The position numbers and the translations under genes are program-made. Below the pieces are notes generated by a model. The model had not been told where the DNA came from and did not search any database. It saw only the letters and a list, made by a program, of their open reading frames with translations. From Methylobacter sp. (lineage in GTDB: Bacteria; Pseudomonadota; Gammaproteobacteria; Methylococcales; Methylomonadaceae), in the NCBI RefSeq assembly GCF_030680395.1, contig NZ_JAUXVR010000003.1, positions 1 through 50,348 of the forward strand: DNA of 50,348 nucleotides, given 5' to 3'. Positions 36,645 to 45,323 of the stretch are shown here, piece by piece (position 1 is the first letter of the stretch; every line of letters starts with the position of its first letter).

Positions 36645-39184
36645 TGAAAAAAATAACCGAACAAGAAGCCGCTCTACCTAATTCTTTACCGAGGCCCGAA
36701 GGTGAAGAGGAACAACTGCTGCGCATTTGGGCGCAACCGACGGGATGGCGGTGGTTCACAGCGGTCAACAACACAACGGTGGGCTTGCTTTATCTTGGCG
36801 CCGCCTTTGTTTTTTTTGTTCTCGCCGGTTTGGTCGCTTTAGTGATGCGTACGCAACTTGCCGTACCGGAGAATCATCTGGTCAGCCAGGATTTATACAA
36901 CCAGCTTTTTACGGTACACGGCACCACCATGATGTTCCTGTTCGCGGTGCCGGCCATGGAGGCTTTGGGAGTGTTACTGCTGCCGCAAATGTTGGCTGCC
37001 AGGGATTTGCCTTTTCCGCGATTGAGCGCGTTTGCTATCTGGGCGTACATCATTGGCGGGGGGGTATTTTTCAGTACTATCTTTTATGACCTGGCGCCCA
37101 AAGGCGGCTGGTTTATGTATCCACCTCTAACATTGACAGAATATTCTCCAGGCGATAACGCCGATTTCTGGCTTTTAGGCATAGGCTTTATTGAAATATC
37201 GGCCATCGCCGGGGCGATTGAGATTATTGTCGGCATTTTACGGACCCGGCCGCCGGGGATGTCGCTGGATAAGCTGCCTATTTTCGGTTGGTCCATGTTG
37301 GTTTTCGCAGGCATGATTGTGGTGGCGTTTCCGGCGGTGATTCTGGCAACGATGTATTTGGAGATCGAACGCTCTTTCGGCTGGCCGTTTTTTACTGCCG
37401 CAGGCGGTGGCGATCCCTTATTATGGCAACATTTGTTCTGGTTTTTCGGCCATCCGGAAGTGTATATTATCTTCCTGCCTGCGGCCGGGCTGGTCTCGAT
37501 GATCGTGCCAACCATGGCGCGCACACCGCTGGTAGGTTACAAACTGATTGTCGTCGCGCTGATTGCCACCGGCTTTTTCAGTTTCGGCTTGTGGGTGCAC
37601 CATATGTTCGCTACCGGCATTCCCTCCCTCAGTCTGGCCTTTTTTTCTGCGACGAGCATGGCCGTAGCCGTGCCGTCCGGTATCCAGGTTTTTGCCTGGA
37701 TCGCTACCATCGCCTCGGCCAAAGGCCGGTTTCAGTTGAACACACCTTCGTTGTTCGTGCTGGGCATGCTGTTTATTTTTACGGTCGGCGGGCTGACCGG
37801 CGTAATGGTCGCGATGGTGCCGTTCGACTGGCAGGCACACGATACCTACTTTATCGTTGCCCATCTGCATTATGTATTGGTCGGCGGCATGGTTTTTCCG
37901 CTGTTCGCCACCTTTTATTATTGGGCCCCCATGGTCAGTACGCGAATGCTGTCCGAGCGGCTCGGAAAATGGTCTTTCTGGCTGATATTTATCGGTTTTA
38001 ATGTGACTTTTTTTCACATGCATATTACCGGTCTAATCGGTATGCCGCGCCGTGTATGGACGTATTCGGAGGCGTCGGGATGGGGGCCTTATAATTTTGT
38101 ATCAACGGTGGGCGCTTATATCATCGGCGCCGGAGTTCTGGTTTTTATCATAGACCTGATGCGCAATTTTCGGGTTGGGCAGCACGGCATGAGCAACCCC
38201 TGGAAAGCAGGAACCCTTGAATGGCTGCCTACGGATGTGTACTCCACCCGCTCCATTCCCTATGTAACCAGCCGCGAACCACTATGGGATCAGCCCAATC
38301 TGTCTGAGCAGGTCGAGGCGGGTGAACATTATTTGCCCAATGCGCCTACCGGCGGACGCGAGACTATTGTCACCTCCGCCATTGAAGCCAAGCCGCAATA
38401 TGTCATTCAAATGCTGGGGCCTGGCTGGATGCATTTTTTCGCCGCCGTCTTTATCGCCGCCTGTTTTCTTTTGCTGACTATCAAGGTGGTTGTGCCGGCG
38501 CTTGTTTGCGGCGTACTGGCTATTGTCTGCTTCCTGGTCTGGGCGTGGGAACTGGATAAAGGTCCTGCCAAAGGCCCGATCGATATTGGGGCAGGGCTTA
38601 AGCTTCCGGTTTATGTCACCGGCCCGGTCGGTCACGGCTGGTGGGCAATGGTTATCCTGATGCTCGTTGCAGGTTCGCTTTATTTCGCTTATTTGTTTTC
38701 TTATCTTTACACCTGGACAGTGTCGCCCGGAGTCTGGCCCGCCGATGCTGCTGATTTGCCCAGCTTGCAGTGGCCTGTTGTTAGTGGATTGTTGTTTATT
38801 GCCAGCGCTGCATTTTTTGCTGTGGCAAAGGGAACGCTCCCTGAACCGGGTGAAAAAAGTTTATTGACACCGCTATTGGTATTGCTCGGCGCGCTATTGA
38901 GCGTGTTTGCAGTGTACCTGGAGCTTTGGTGCCAGTGGCAAACGGGCCTTCGCCCTACAGAATCAAGCTATGGTGCATTAGTCTATATGGCCGGTGTTTT
39001 AGACGGCGAGCTGGTTTTTGCCGTGCTGATTATGTCGCTGTTTGTGATCGCGCGGCATTTTACCGGCAAGCTCGACCAAGTACGTTTTGCCAGCTTGGAA
39101 AATACCAATTTGCTGGCTTATTACACAGTGATTCAAGCACTTGCCGGTCTTTTGATAATTCACGGCTTCCCGAGAATGATTTAA
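36644..39184 (+). CDS. coxN: cytochrome c oxidase subunit I-III fusion
   Basis: An 846-residue fusion starting at GTG 36644, overlapping the previous stop (TAGTG), with GAGGGGG upstream. Residues about 30-570 are subunit I: HGTTMMFLFAVPAMEALG (haem a ligand), the cross-linked His-Tyr in HLFWFFGHPEVYII, CuB histidines in VHHMF, and HDTYFIVAHLHYVL for both haems. Residues about 640-846 are subunit III (GHGWWAMVILMLVAGSLYFAYLFSYLYTW). By alignment the K-channel Lys is Gln348 (PSGIQVFAW), and the D-channel Asn after FPR is absent (RDLPFPRLSAF), though its Asp remains. The symbol coxN follows the rhizobial coxMNOP fusion type; exact orthology is unproven. Confidence 0.9.
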   Translation: MKKITEQEAALPNSLPRPEGEEEQLLRIWAQPTGWRWFTAVNNTTVGLLYLGAAFVFFVLAGLVALVMRTQLAVPENHLVSQDLYNQLFTVHGTTMMFLFAVPAMEALGVLLLPQMLAARDLPFPRLSAFAIWAYIIGGGVFFSTIFYDLAPKGGWFMYPPLTLTEYSPGDNADFWLLGIGFIEISAIAGAIEIIVGILRTRPPGMSLDKLPIFGWSMLVFAGMIVVAFPAVILATMYLEIERSFGWPFFTAAGGGDPLLWQHLFWFFGHPEVYIIFLPAAGLVSMIVPTMARTPLVGYKLIVVALIATGFFSFGLWVHHMFATGIPSLSLAFFSATSMAVAVPSGIQVFAWIATIASAKGRFQLNTPSLFVLGMLFIFTVGGLTGVMVAMVPFDWQAHDTYFIVAHLHYVLVGGMVFPLFATFYYWAPMVSTRMLSERLGKWSFWLIFIGFNVTFFHMHITGLIGMPRRVWTYSEASGWGPYNFVSTVGAYIIGAGVLVFIIDLMRNFRVGQHGMSNPWKAGTLEWLPTDVYSTRSIPYVTSREPLWDQPNLSEQVEAGEHYLPNAPTGGRETIVTSAIEAKPQYVIQMLGPGWMHFFAAVFIAACFLLLTIKVVVPALVCGVLAIVCFLVWAWELDKGPAKGPIDIGAGLKLPVYVTGPVGHGWWAMVILMLVAGSLYFAYLFSYLYTWTVSPGVWPADAADLPSLQWPVVSGLLFIASAAFFAVAKGTLPEPGEKSLLTPLLVLLGALLSVFAVYLELWCQWQTGLRPTESSYGALVYMAGVLDGELVFAVLIMSLFVIARHFTGKLDQVRFASLENTNLLAYYTVIQALAGLLIIHGFPRMI

Positions 39185-39186
39185 TT

Positions 39187-39567
39187 ATGACGACATCAAA
39201 GCAAGTATTTTCTGAAAAGTTTATAGGCATAGCGCTGCTCTCTCTAGCCGGTCCTTTTATTTGGGTATTGCATTTTGCCGTTGTGTACGGGGTTCAACAT
39301 ATTGCCTGCGTCACGCTCGGAAACCGCGCCGACTTTTGGGTAGAGATCTCTGTTATTGTTATAACCGTTGTGGCGCTGCTGGCGTTATTGTTGTTAATCC
39401 TCAAGCCCGATATTTTGCAACGTCTGGATAGAAAGCAGGTCAGGCAGGAAAGCACGAAAGAGTTTTTCTCGGGAATTATGCGCTTGCTGGCGTTATTATC
39501 TTTTTTCGGCGTTTTATGGTCGGGGATCGCTTTGTTTTTTCTGCCTGCATGCGCTTCAGTCGTATAA
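39187..39567 (+). CDS. small membrane protein at the end of the oxidase operon
   Basis: A 126-residue protein with three predicted membrane helices: FIGIALLSLAGPFIWVLHFAVVYGVQ, WVEISVIVITVVALLALLLLIL and FFSGIMRLLALLSFFGVLWSGIALFF. ATG at 39187 starts 2 nt after the fusion gene's stop; a longer frame overlapping that gene was rejected. Position suggests an accessory subunit or assembly protein similar to the last gene of coxMNOP-type operons. I cannot assign a family. Confidence 0.75.
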   Translation: MTTSKQVFSEKFIGIALLSLAGPFIWVLHFAVVYGVQHIACVTLGNRADFWVEISVIVITVVALLALLLLILKPDILQRLDRKQVRQESTKEFFSGIMRLLALLSFFGVLWSGIALFFLPACASVV

Positions 39568-39985
39568 AGCACTGGAAGAGATTCGCGCTGATTTTATCTG
39601 AAATCTTGGGTGCGCAGGCCTGATACCCTGCACATTTTCTTGCCAATATCGTTTTTTCGTAGATCAAGCAACAATCAAACGAAGCTTATTCCCCATTTTC
39701 GGTTTTTACTCATCCCGCGTTAACATTTTTTAAACCGCCGTGTTACACGGCGTATTCATAAAAAATTTAATTGCCATTAGTGCAATATTCCTCTCCCCGG
39801 CGCCTTTAAGTTTAAAAACAAGGTGCAATTGCCTTACGCGCCGCTCTTTTTTCCCGCCTATAAAAACACCCATTTAAAAATACGGGAATCACGTATTATT
39901 ATGATATAGTTATCTTAATGAGAATGATTGTTGATAACTTTTGGAGCGGTTGATTTTTAATGCACTTTATTTCAATGGTTAATTT
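39568..39985. other. interval with Fur-like box and small hairpin before feoA
   Basis: About 420 bp without a gene. It has a short hairpin CGCCGTG/CACGGCG (39736-39752), which could end the oxidase operon. A Fur-like box and AT-rich promoter region lie in the last 80 bp before feoA. No other element is recognised. Confidence 0.45.
39919..39933 (+). promoter_or_regulatory. possible Fur box upstream of feoA
   Basis: TGAGAAT-G-ATTGTTG fits the 7-1-7 Fur consensus TGATAAT-N-ATTATCA at 10 of 14 positions, within a run of alternating A/T. It is about 50 bp before the feoA start, where a ferrous-iron uptake operon is normally repressed by Fur with iron. The match is by eye. Confidence 0.5.
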
Positions 39986-40219
39986 ATGACGATAAGCTTA
40001 AAAAACTTGGCTGTGGGTGATTTAGGAAAGATAGTCGGCTTTGAACAGTCGGGTAAGGCTTATCGCAAACGCTTGCTGGCTATGGGCTTGACGCCTGGGA
40101 CCGAGTTTAGCGTTACCCGTTTTGCACCGATGGGAGACCCGGTTGAAATTAAACTGCGTGGATTTTCATTAACCCTGCGTAAGGATGAAGCGGCAATATT
40201 GTTGATAGAGAAACTCTGA
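39986..40219 (+). CDS. feoA: ferrous iron transport protein A
   Basis: A 77-residue SH3-like protein: LKNLAVGDLGKIVGFEQSGKAYRKRLLAMGLTPGTEFSVTRFAPMGDPVEIKLRGFSLTLRKDEAAILLIEKL. The L..MGL.PG..V pattern and the PVEIxLRGxxLxLRxxEA ending are family-defining. FeoA is a small cytoplasmic partner of FeoB. Its stop overlaps the feoB start in TGATG. Confidence 0.96.
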   Translation: MTISLKNLAVGDLGKIVGFEQSGKAYRKRLLAMGLTPGTEFSVTRFAPMGDPVEIKLRGFSLTLRKDEAAILLIEKL

Positions 40220-42591
40220 TGAAAACTGATTTTACGGTTGGCGTTGTTGGTAATCCAAATTGTGGCAAGACGACATTATTTAATGCGCTGACCGGCGCCA
40301 GACAGCATGTCGGTAATTGGCCCGGCGTTACGGTCGAGAAAAAAACCGGTGAATACGGCTTCGATCATAAACTGATCGAATTAGTCGATCTACCCGGCAC
40401 CTATTCTTTAGAAGCTGCGGATGATCAGGTTTCCCTGGACGAAAAAGTCGCCCGTGATTATGTCGCCTCCAAGCAGGCCGATTTAATTATTAACATTGTC
40501 GATGCTTCTAATTTGGAACGAAATTTGTATCTGACCTCGCAACTGATCGAGATGCGGGTGCCAATGATTTTAGTGCTCAATATGATGGATGCCGTCAAGC
40601 AACGCGGCATCAAAATTGATGTTGCTTTTCTTGAGCAGTTTTTAGGCTGTCCGGTTATCCCGATTACCGCCTCAGTCAAGGGCGGTCTCGGCACATTAAA
40701 GGCCGCAATTAACAGTGCCGCTATCACCAAGCCGATACCTTCAGTAAAAATCAGCTATACCCCCGCGCTGGAGCAAGCCATTAATGACATTTCACCGTTA
40801 TTGCTTGAGACCGCACAACAACATCATTGCGACCTGCGCTGGCTGGCCGTTCGCTTGCTTGAAGACGATACGCTGGCCAAACAATTTGTAGGCGAGACTT
40901 CAGTCGCCCAAGGGCGAATTAATTCGCCCCTACAGACAGCTGCCCAATTACAGCGCAGGGTAGAAGCGGAAACGGATGATGAAATAGACATTCTTGCGGC
41001 AGATGCCCGCTATGGATTCGTCAACGAATTAACCAATGGCGCCGTCTGCAAACTAACCGAAGTGGGTCGCCATACGACCGACAAAATAGACAACATCGTA
41101 TTGAATCGCTTTTTGGGCATCCCGATTTTCCTGTTAGTCATGTATGCGATGTTCATGTTTACCATCAATATCGGTAGCGCTTTCGTCGATTTTTTCGATC
41201 AATCCGTGGGCGCTTTATTGATCGATGGCCTAAGTTTAATGCTTACTGACCTGAATTGGCCGCAATGGCTGATTGTATTAATCACCAATGGCGTAGGCGG
41301 CGGCATTCAGGTCGTCGCGACCTTTATTCCTATTGTCGGCTTTTTGTTTATGTTCCTGTCGGCGTTGGAAGACTCCGGCTACATGTCCAGGGCGGCTTTC
41401 GTGATGGACAGGTTCATGCGCATGATCGGTTTGCCGGGCAAATCCTTCGTGCCGATGATCGTCGGTTTCGGCTGCAATGTTCCGGCGATTATGGCGACGC
41501 GCACACTGGAAAGTCAGCGCGACAGGATATTGACCAATCTGATGAATCCGTTCATGTCCTGCGGCGCCAGATTGCCGGTTTACGCCTTATTTGCCGCCGC
41601 ATTTTTTCCGGTCGGCGGCCAGAATCTGGTGTTCGGTTTGTATTTATTGGGCATTGCAATCGCAGTATTGACCGGCTTGATCATGCGCCATACCCTGTTT
41701 AAAGGCGAATCGGCCCCCTTTATTATGGAACTGCCCGCCTATCACATGCCGACCGTGCGCGGCGTTTTTATCAGAACTTGGGACCGGCTCAAGTCGTTCT
41801 TGTTCAATGCAGGTAAAGTCATCGTGCCGATGGTATTAGTGCTGAACTTTCTTAATGCACTGGGTACGGATGGCACCTTTGGACAGGAAAACAGCAATAA
41901 ATCGGTATTAAGCGAGATTGGCCGCGGCCTGACACCGGCGTTTAAACCGATGGGCATAGAAAAAGACAACTGGCCTGCAACGGTAGGTATTTTTACCGGC
42001 GTTTTAGCCAAAGAAGCGGTGGTCGGAACGCTGGATGCCTTATACAGCCAGCTTGCGGTGACAGACGCAAGCGTCGAAAAAGCGCCGTTCAATCTTGAAC
42101 AGGCTTTAATTGACGCCTGTTTAACCGTGCCTAAAAACCTGCAAGACGTTGCAGACAATTTGTTAGACCCATTGGGCCTGAATATCGGCACCGTCGATGA
42201 TGTGACCGCGGCAGCCAGCGAGCAGGAAGTCAATGCCGGTACCTTTGCCGCCATGCAGCAAAGTTTTGACGGCAAAGCCGGGGCTTTCGCCTATTTGTTG
42301 TTTATTTTGCTGTACGCTCCCTGCGTTGCGGCAACCGCTGCAATCTACCGGGAAACCAACATGAACTGGACACTGTTTGTGGTGTTCTGGACAACCGGCA
42401 TTGCCTACATGACCGCAACGATTTTTTATCAATCGATGACCTATAGCCGGCATCCCGACTATTCTTTGGTTTGGATAACCGGACTAATCTTTGCGTTTTT
42501 GGCCGTATTGTTCGGACTGTGGTTACTCGGCAAAAATGCCGATGCAACCGCCGTAAAACAAAGCAGGGAGTCTTTAAGTGATCCTGTCTGA
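40219..42591 (+). CDS. feoB: ferrous iron transporter B
   Basis: A 790-residue Fe2+ permease. The cytoplasmic G-domain has VGVVGNPNCGKTTLFNALTGARQHVGNWPGVTVE (G1 and switch), LIELVDLPGTYSLEA (G3) and LVLNMMDAVKQRG (G4). A helical guanine-dissociation-inhibitor-like part follows, then about 10 membrane helices with VGFGCNVPAIMATRTLESQRDRILTNLMNPFMSCGARLPVYA. Near residues 230-241 (VAQGRINSPLQT) a palindromic DNA repeat has been inserted in frame in the soluble linker. Middle gene of feoABC. Confidence 0.97.
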   Translation: MKTDFTVGVVGNPNCGKTTLFNALTGARQHVGNWPGVTVEKKTGEYGFDHKLIELVDLPGTYSLEAADDQVSLDEKVARDYVASKQADLIINIVDASNLERNLYLTSQLIEMRVPMILVLNMMDAVKQRGIKIDVAFLEQFLGCPVIPITASVKGGLGTLKAAINSAAITKPIPSVKISYTPALEQAINDISPLLLETAQQHHCDLRWLAVRLLEDDTLAKQFVGETSVAQGRINSPLQTAAQLQRRVEAETDDEIDILAADARYGFVNELTNGAVCKLTEVGRHTTDKIDNIVLNRFLGIPIFLLVMYAMFMFTINIGSAFVDFFDQSVGALLIDGLSLMLTDLNWPQWLIVLITNGVGGGIQVVATFIPIVGFLFMFLSALEDSGYMSRAAFVMDRFMRMIGLPGKSFVPMIVGFGCNVPAIMATRTLESQRDRILTNLMNPFMSCGARLPVYALFAAAFFPVGGQNLVFGLYLLGIAIAVLTGLIMRHTLFKGESAPFIMELPAYHMPTVRGVFIRTWDRLKSFLFNAGKVIVPMVLVLNFLNALGTDGTFGQENSNKSVLSEIGRGLTPAFKPMGIEKDNWPATVGIFTGVLAKEAVVGTLDALYSQLAVTDASVEKAPFNLEQALIDACLTVPKNLQDVADNLLDPLGLNIGTVDDVTAAASEQEVNAGTFAAMQQSFDGKAGAFAYLLFILLYAPCVAATAAIYRETNMNWTLFVVFWTTGIAYMTATIFYQSMTYSRHPDYSLVWITGLIFAFLAVLFGLWLLGKNADATAVKQSRESLSDPV
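40912..40929. repeat. 18-bp palindrome inside feoB
   Basis: GGGCGAATT followed by AATTCGCCC is a perfect palindrome, continuing to CCTACAG. This form (GGGGCGAATTxxAATTCGCCCC plus CTAC) is a common dispersed repeat in bacterial genomes. It is in frame and is translated in the feoB linker. Confidence 0.6.
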
Positions 42592-42802
42592 TTTGAGAAC
42601 TTATTTAAAGGAACAACACCGCATTGCCTTAGCGGATTTAATTATTCATTTCGACATGGATGCCGATGCCTTGCGGGGCATGCTGGACAAATGGATCAGC
42701 AAAGGCAAGGTGCGTAAACTGCCTATGACGGCTTCTTGCGGCACCAGTTGCTGCAAGTGCGATACGGCTTTGACTGAGATTTATGAATGGGTTGATGAGT
42801 AA
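42578..42802 (+). CDS. feoC: FeoC-like regulatory protein
   Basis: A 74-residue winged-helix protein (MILSDLRTYLKEQHRIALADLIIHFDMDADALRGMLDKWISKGKVRKL) followed by a cysteine cluster CGTSCCKC, as in FeoC proteins that may bind a metal or an Fe-S cluster. The start is GTG at 42578 (GGGAG upstream), overlapping feoB by 14 nt. It probably controls FeoB stability or activity. Confidence 0.88.
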   Translation: MILSDLRTYLKEQHRIALADLIIHFDMDADALRGMLDKWISKGKVRKLPMTASCGTSCCKCDTALTEIYEWVDE

Positions 42803-42852
42803 AACCACATGAAATACTCTATATTCGCTTAACGGTTACCAAAACGCCGAGT

Positions 42853-43827
42853 CTATAGTTGATCCAATGGGCTCAACACGCCCCTGCCGCCTTTATTCAA
42901 TACATGGGTATAAATCATTGTTGTGGAGACATCGCTATGCCCCAACAATTCCTGCACCATGCGGATGTCATAACCCGCTTCCAGCAGATGTGTCGCAAAT
43001 GAATGCCGCAAGGTATGCGGTGTGGCCGGTTTAGCAATCCCCGCAGCTTGCACCGCTTTTTTCATCGCCCTTTGCAATAATTTCTCGTCAATATGATGGC
43101 GGCGATCCGCGCCGCTGCGTGGGTCGACCGAATAGCTGCGGGAAGGAAAAATATACTGCCAGCACCATTCTGTTGCCGCATTCGGATATTTTCGCGCCAA
43201 CGCGTCCGGCAAAAAAACATCCGTCTTACCGATACGTTTGTCGTCATCAAACAATGTCCGCCGCTGTTCCAAATGCGATTGCAATCCTGTCACCACCGAA
43301 GACGGCAACATCGTTACCCTGTCCTTACCGCCCTTGCCGTCACGGATTAAAATCTCGCCCCGTTCAAAATCCACATCCTTAACCCGCAAGCGCACGCATT
43401 CCATCAAGCGCATCCCTGTTCCGTACAGCATATTCGCCATCAGCCCATACATACCTTTAATCCGCGCCAGCACCTCCTGCACCTCAGAGCGCGTAAGCAC
43501 TACCGGCAAGCGCTGTGGTTGCTTAGCCCGCACCACATTGTTCAGCCACGGCAAATCTATCGCCAACACCTCCTTATACAAAAACAGTAGCGCCGATAAA
43601 GCTTGATTCTGCGTCGAAGCCGATACCTGTCCATCCACCGCCAAATGCGTTAAAAACGCCTCCACCTGCTCAGCCCCCATTTCTTGGGGATGACGTTTGT
43701 TATGAAACAAAATAAACCGTTTGACCCATTGCACATATTGCGTTTCTGTACGGATGCTGTAGTGCTTGACCCGAATGCGGTCACGCACTTGGTCAAGCAG
43801 TTTAGGAGGTGTATTTGTATTTGGCAT
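42853..43827 (-). CDS. intI: integron integrase
   Basis: A 324-residue tyrosine recombinase. N-terminal SAM-like domain about 8-90. Catalytic residues are present: Arg140 (GTGMRLMEC), Lys167 region (GKGGKDR), His271 and Arg274 ([10 protein letters not shown]), His297 (GHSDVSTT) and Tyr306 (MIYTHVL). Residues about 213-246 ([34 protein letters not shown]) are the extra domain found only in integron integrases, which handles single-stranded attC hairpins. It is transcribed away from the array. It looks full length and functional. It sits directly after feoC, on the opposite strand. No LexA box was recognised upstream. Confidence 0.98.
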   Translation of the reverse strand: MPNTNTPPKLLDQVRDRIRVKHYSIRTETQYVQWVKRFILFHNKRHPQEMGAEQVEAFLTHLAVDGQVSASTQNQALSALLFLYKEVLAIDLPWLNNVVRAKQPQRLPVVLTRSEVQEVLARIKGMYGLMANMLYGTGMRLMECVRLRVKDVDFERGEILIRDGKGGKDRVTMLPSSVVTGLQSHLEQRRTLFDDDKRIGKTDVFLPDALARKYPNAATEWCWQYIFPSRSYSVDPRSGADRRHHIDEKLLQRAMKKAVQAAGIAKPATPHTLRHSFATHLLEAGYDIRMVQELLGHSDVSTTMIYTHVLNKGGRGVLSPLDQL

Positions 43828-43879
43828 AAAAAGGTTGCTATCAATAATGTAATTACTATAGAATCCAGCCTAACGGATT

Positions 43880-43951
43880 GCCGAAGCGGCATTATACACC
43901 GGCAATTTAAATTTAATATACACCTAAAAAGGTGTCTACTTAACGTTAGGG
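43880..43951 (+). promoter_or_regulatory. attI region of the integron
   Basis: The first cassette joins at G|TTAGGG (GTTAGGG at 43945-43951). The left boundary of attI is a guess. Within it lie the inverted repeats ATTGCCG/CGGCAAT (about 43879-43908) and CACCT/AGGTG (43921-43934). A cassette promoter and the intI promoter must lie in this 120-bp gap, but I cannot assign hexamers with confidence. Confidence 0.55.
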
Positions 43952-43997
43952 AGATTACATTGCTCCACCATCCATCACCTCATTCCAAGGAGAAATC

Positions 43998-44291
43998 TTG
44001 TACTCGCTTATTCTCAAACAACTGACGCTCTCCGATTGGCTACAATTAGCGGCACACCTGTTACTGCTGGGGCTATCTTGGTGGTGGTGGCAGAAAGCAG
44101 CGTTTCTATCATCACAATGGAAATTGCTCCGCGTGGGTTTCTATTGCCTATTGATCTTTGTGGTTCTGTATCAGGGCGACACCATCTGGGGTGCATACCA
44201 AACGAAATCTACGTATATCCAAGACGTATGCAATCTAATGTCATACAACTACAACGCCGCCGCTTGTAACAATGTCCGCCCATCTCCCTAA
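43998..44291 (+). CDS. cassette 1: small membrane protein
   Basis: A 97-residue protein with two hydrophobic segments (WLQLAAHLLLLGLSWWWW and VGFYCLLIFVVLYQGDTIWGAY) and a short polar tail with two cysteines. The start is TTG at 43998, with AAGGAGA 5-6 nt upstream. The stop codon TAA is formed by the attC R'' box (CCCTAAC), a common economy in cassettes. No family recognised. Cassette 1 runs from 43946 to 44370. Confidence 0.65.
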   Translation: MYSLILKQLTLSDWLQLAAHLLLLGLSWWWWQKAAFLSSQWKLLRVGFYCLLIFVVLYQGDTIWGAYQTKSTYIQDVCNLMSYNYNAAACNNVRPSP

Positions 44292-44376
44292 CCCGGCGCT
44301 CAACCGGAGCGCGGTTATAATGCGGTTTTGTTTTTTTCAGCTTTCCGGGCCGCGCCCGGTTAGCTCTACGTTAGAC
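44286..44376 (+). repeat. attC site 1
   Basis: R'' CCCTAAC (44286-44292) matches the reverse complement of GTTAGGG, which opens cassette 1. Arms GGCGCTCAACCGGAGCGCGG and CCGCGCCCGGTTAGCTCTAC fold as the standard hairpin. R' is GTTAGAC (44370-44376). It shares nearly the whole 90-bp sequence with attC 3, 5 and 6. Confidence 0.9.
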
Positions 44377-44394
44377 ACAAAGAATTGGTAATCC

Positions 44395-44544
44395 GTGCGG
44401 CTAGATGAATGTGGGTTCATCGCCACAAACAAAACACTCTGGCCGGAGTGCCGTACGGGAAACCTCGCAGAGCTAGCTACTCTGTGGAAGGTGGTCAAGA
44501 GGGGCAAGTCGTTCTTGGACGTAAACCATGAAAAGACCTCGTAG
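44395..44544 (+). CDS. cassette 2: weak small ORF (possibly decayed)
   Basis: A 49-residue frame from GTG at 44395 (MRLDECGFIATNKTLWPEC...FLDVNHEKTS) with no ribosome site. The frame continues past its TAG for another 24 codons to a TGA overlapping the next small frame (44616-44714, 32 residues, hydrophobic MIELTLKVKITVDKLIKIAQ). This could be a gene broken by one nonsense change. Neither is supported strongly. Confidence 0.3.
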   Translation: MRLDECGFIATNKTLWPECRTGNLAELATLWKVVKRGKSFLDVNHEKTS

Positions 44545-44722
44545 CCACCAACCAACACTCCATTATTTGCGAGTGCTGGGTACTCGGCATTCGCTCTAAA
44601 TTTGGTACAAACCCAATGATAGAGCTAACGCTAAAGGTGAAAATTACTGTTGACAAATTAATCAAGATTGCGCAAATCCTGATTCTTTGGTTTTCGGTAA
44701 TGCCACTCACCTGATTTAAGTC

Positions 44723-44750
44723 CTGGGCAGCATGGCAACATGTTGCCCAG
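44723..44750 (+). terminator. strong 12-bp hairpin with GCAA loop in cassette 2
   Basis: CTGGGCAGCATG and CATGTTGCCCAG pair over 12 bases (one G-U) around GCAA, a GNRA tetraloop. TCCTAATTAATT follows, not a clean T-run. It could be a terminator protecting downstream cassettes or part of a cassette-encoded RNA. A second weaker repeat, CTAACGC/GCGTTAG, follows at about 44769-44793. Confidence 0.5.
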
Positions 44751-44805
44751 TCCTAATTAATTCGATTTCTAACGCCATATTATTTCGCGTTAGTCGTTAA
44801 AAAGT

Positions 44806-44893
44806 GTCTAACATAACAATCAACGGGAACGCGGACATAATCTATGCTTAATCTTCATCCAAAGCACCGCGCCCCTTTATTTCTACGTTATGT
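44806..44893 (+). repeat. attC site 2
   Basis: R'' GTCTAAC (44806-44812) is the reverse complement of GTTAGAC, the opening of cassette 2. R' is GTTATGT (44887-44893). The arms (CAACGGGAACGCGG and CCGCGCCCCTTTATTTCTAC) differ from the main attC type, so this cassette has another origin. Confidence 0.85.
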
Positions 44894-44928
44894 GCCTGTC
44901 AGATTATTTACACAAGAGGAATATAAAG

Positions 44929-45198
44929 ATGCCGAAAACAATCAACTTTACCGGAAAATATACGTGGAACCCGGAACAAGACAGTATGTCGTTCGAGGCC
45001 ACAGTAGATGGAAAGAAAACTCCATGCCACATCTCAAGAGAAGCACTCGAAGACCACTACGGAGCAGACCAATCGAAAACAGTCGATCAAGCATTTTCTG
45101 ACAACCAATTCGTTATAGAGGATGTCGCTAGAAAGCTCATTAACAAAGGACAGGTTGATGCTCACGGTGAGTACCTAATCCGGTCACAGGATGTATAG
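44929..45198 (+). CDS. cassette 3: DUF1488-like protein
   Basis: An 89-residue protein from ATG at 44929 (MPKTINFTGKYTWNPEQDSMSFEATVDGKKTPCHISREALEDHYGAD), with AGAGGA 8 nt upstream. An in-frame GTG/ATG closer to the attC edge (44890) was rejected. The CxISREALEDHxGA block and overall length fit DUF1488, a family of unknown function common in proteobacteria. Cassette 3 spans 44888-45283. Confidence 0.75.
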   Translation: MPKTINFTGKYTWNPEQDSMSFEATVDGKKTPCHISREALEDHYGADQSKTVDQAFSDNQFVIEDVARKLINKGQVDAHGEYLIRSQDV

Positions 45199-45200
45199 CC

Positions 45201-45289
45201 ACATAACATGGCGCTCAACCGGAGCGCGGTAATATTGCGGTTTTGTTTTTTAGCTTCCCGTGCCGCGCCCGGTTAGCTCTACGTTAGGC
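45201..45289 (+). repeat. attC site 3
   Basis: R'' ACATAAC (45201-45207) is the reverse complement of the GTTATGT that opens cassette 3; R' is GTTAGGC (45283-45289). The body is the main attC type of the array (GGCGCTCAACCGGAGCGCGG...). Confidence 0.9.
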
Positions 45290-45323
45290 TGTTCCATCTA
45301 TTGCACTCTAAAATTGAATCCAC

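Noticed and set aside
37288-38023. Long open frames (237 and 200 codons) in other frames of the oxidase fusion gene
   Set aside because: They arise from GC-rich codon structure of the real gene, which has all oxidase ligands.
38926-39186. N-terminal extension of the small oxidase-operon membrane protein
   Set aside because: Overlaps the end of the fusion gene, is not membrane-like, and a well-placed ATG exists at 39187.
43869-43951. GCCTAAC...GTTAGGG upstream of cassette 1 as another attC
   Set aside because: The inner L boxes do not pair and GTTAGGG already matches cassette 1's own R'' box; treated as attI.
44316-44321. TATAAT inside attC 1 (and a similar one in attC 5) as a cassette promoter
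   Set aside because: No -35 element at proper spacing, and the sequence belongs to the conserved attC centre.
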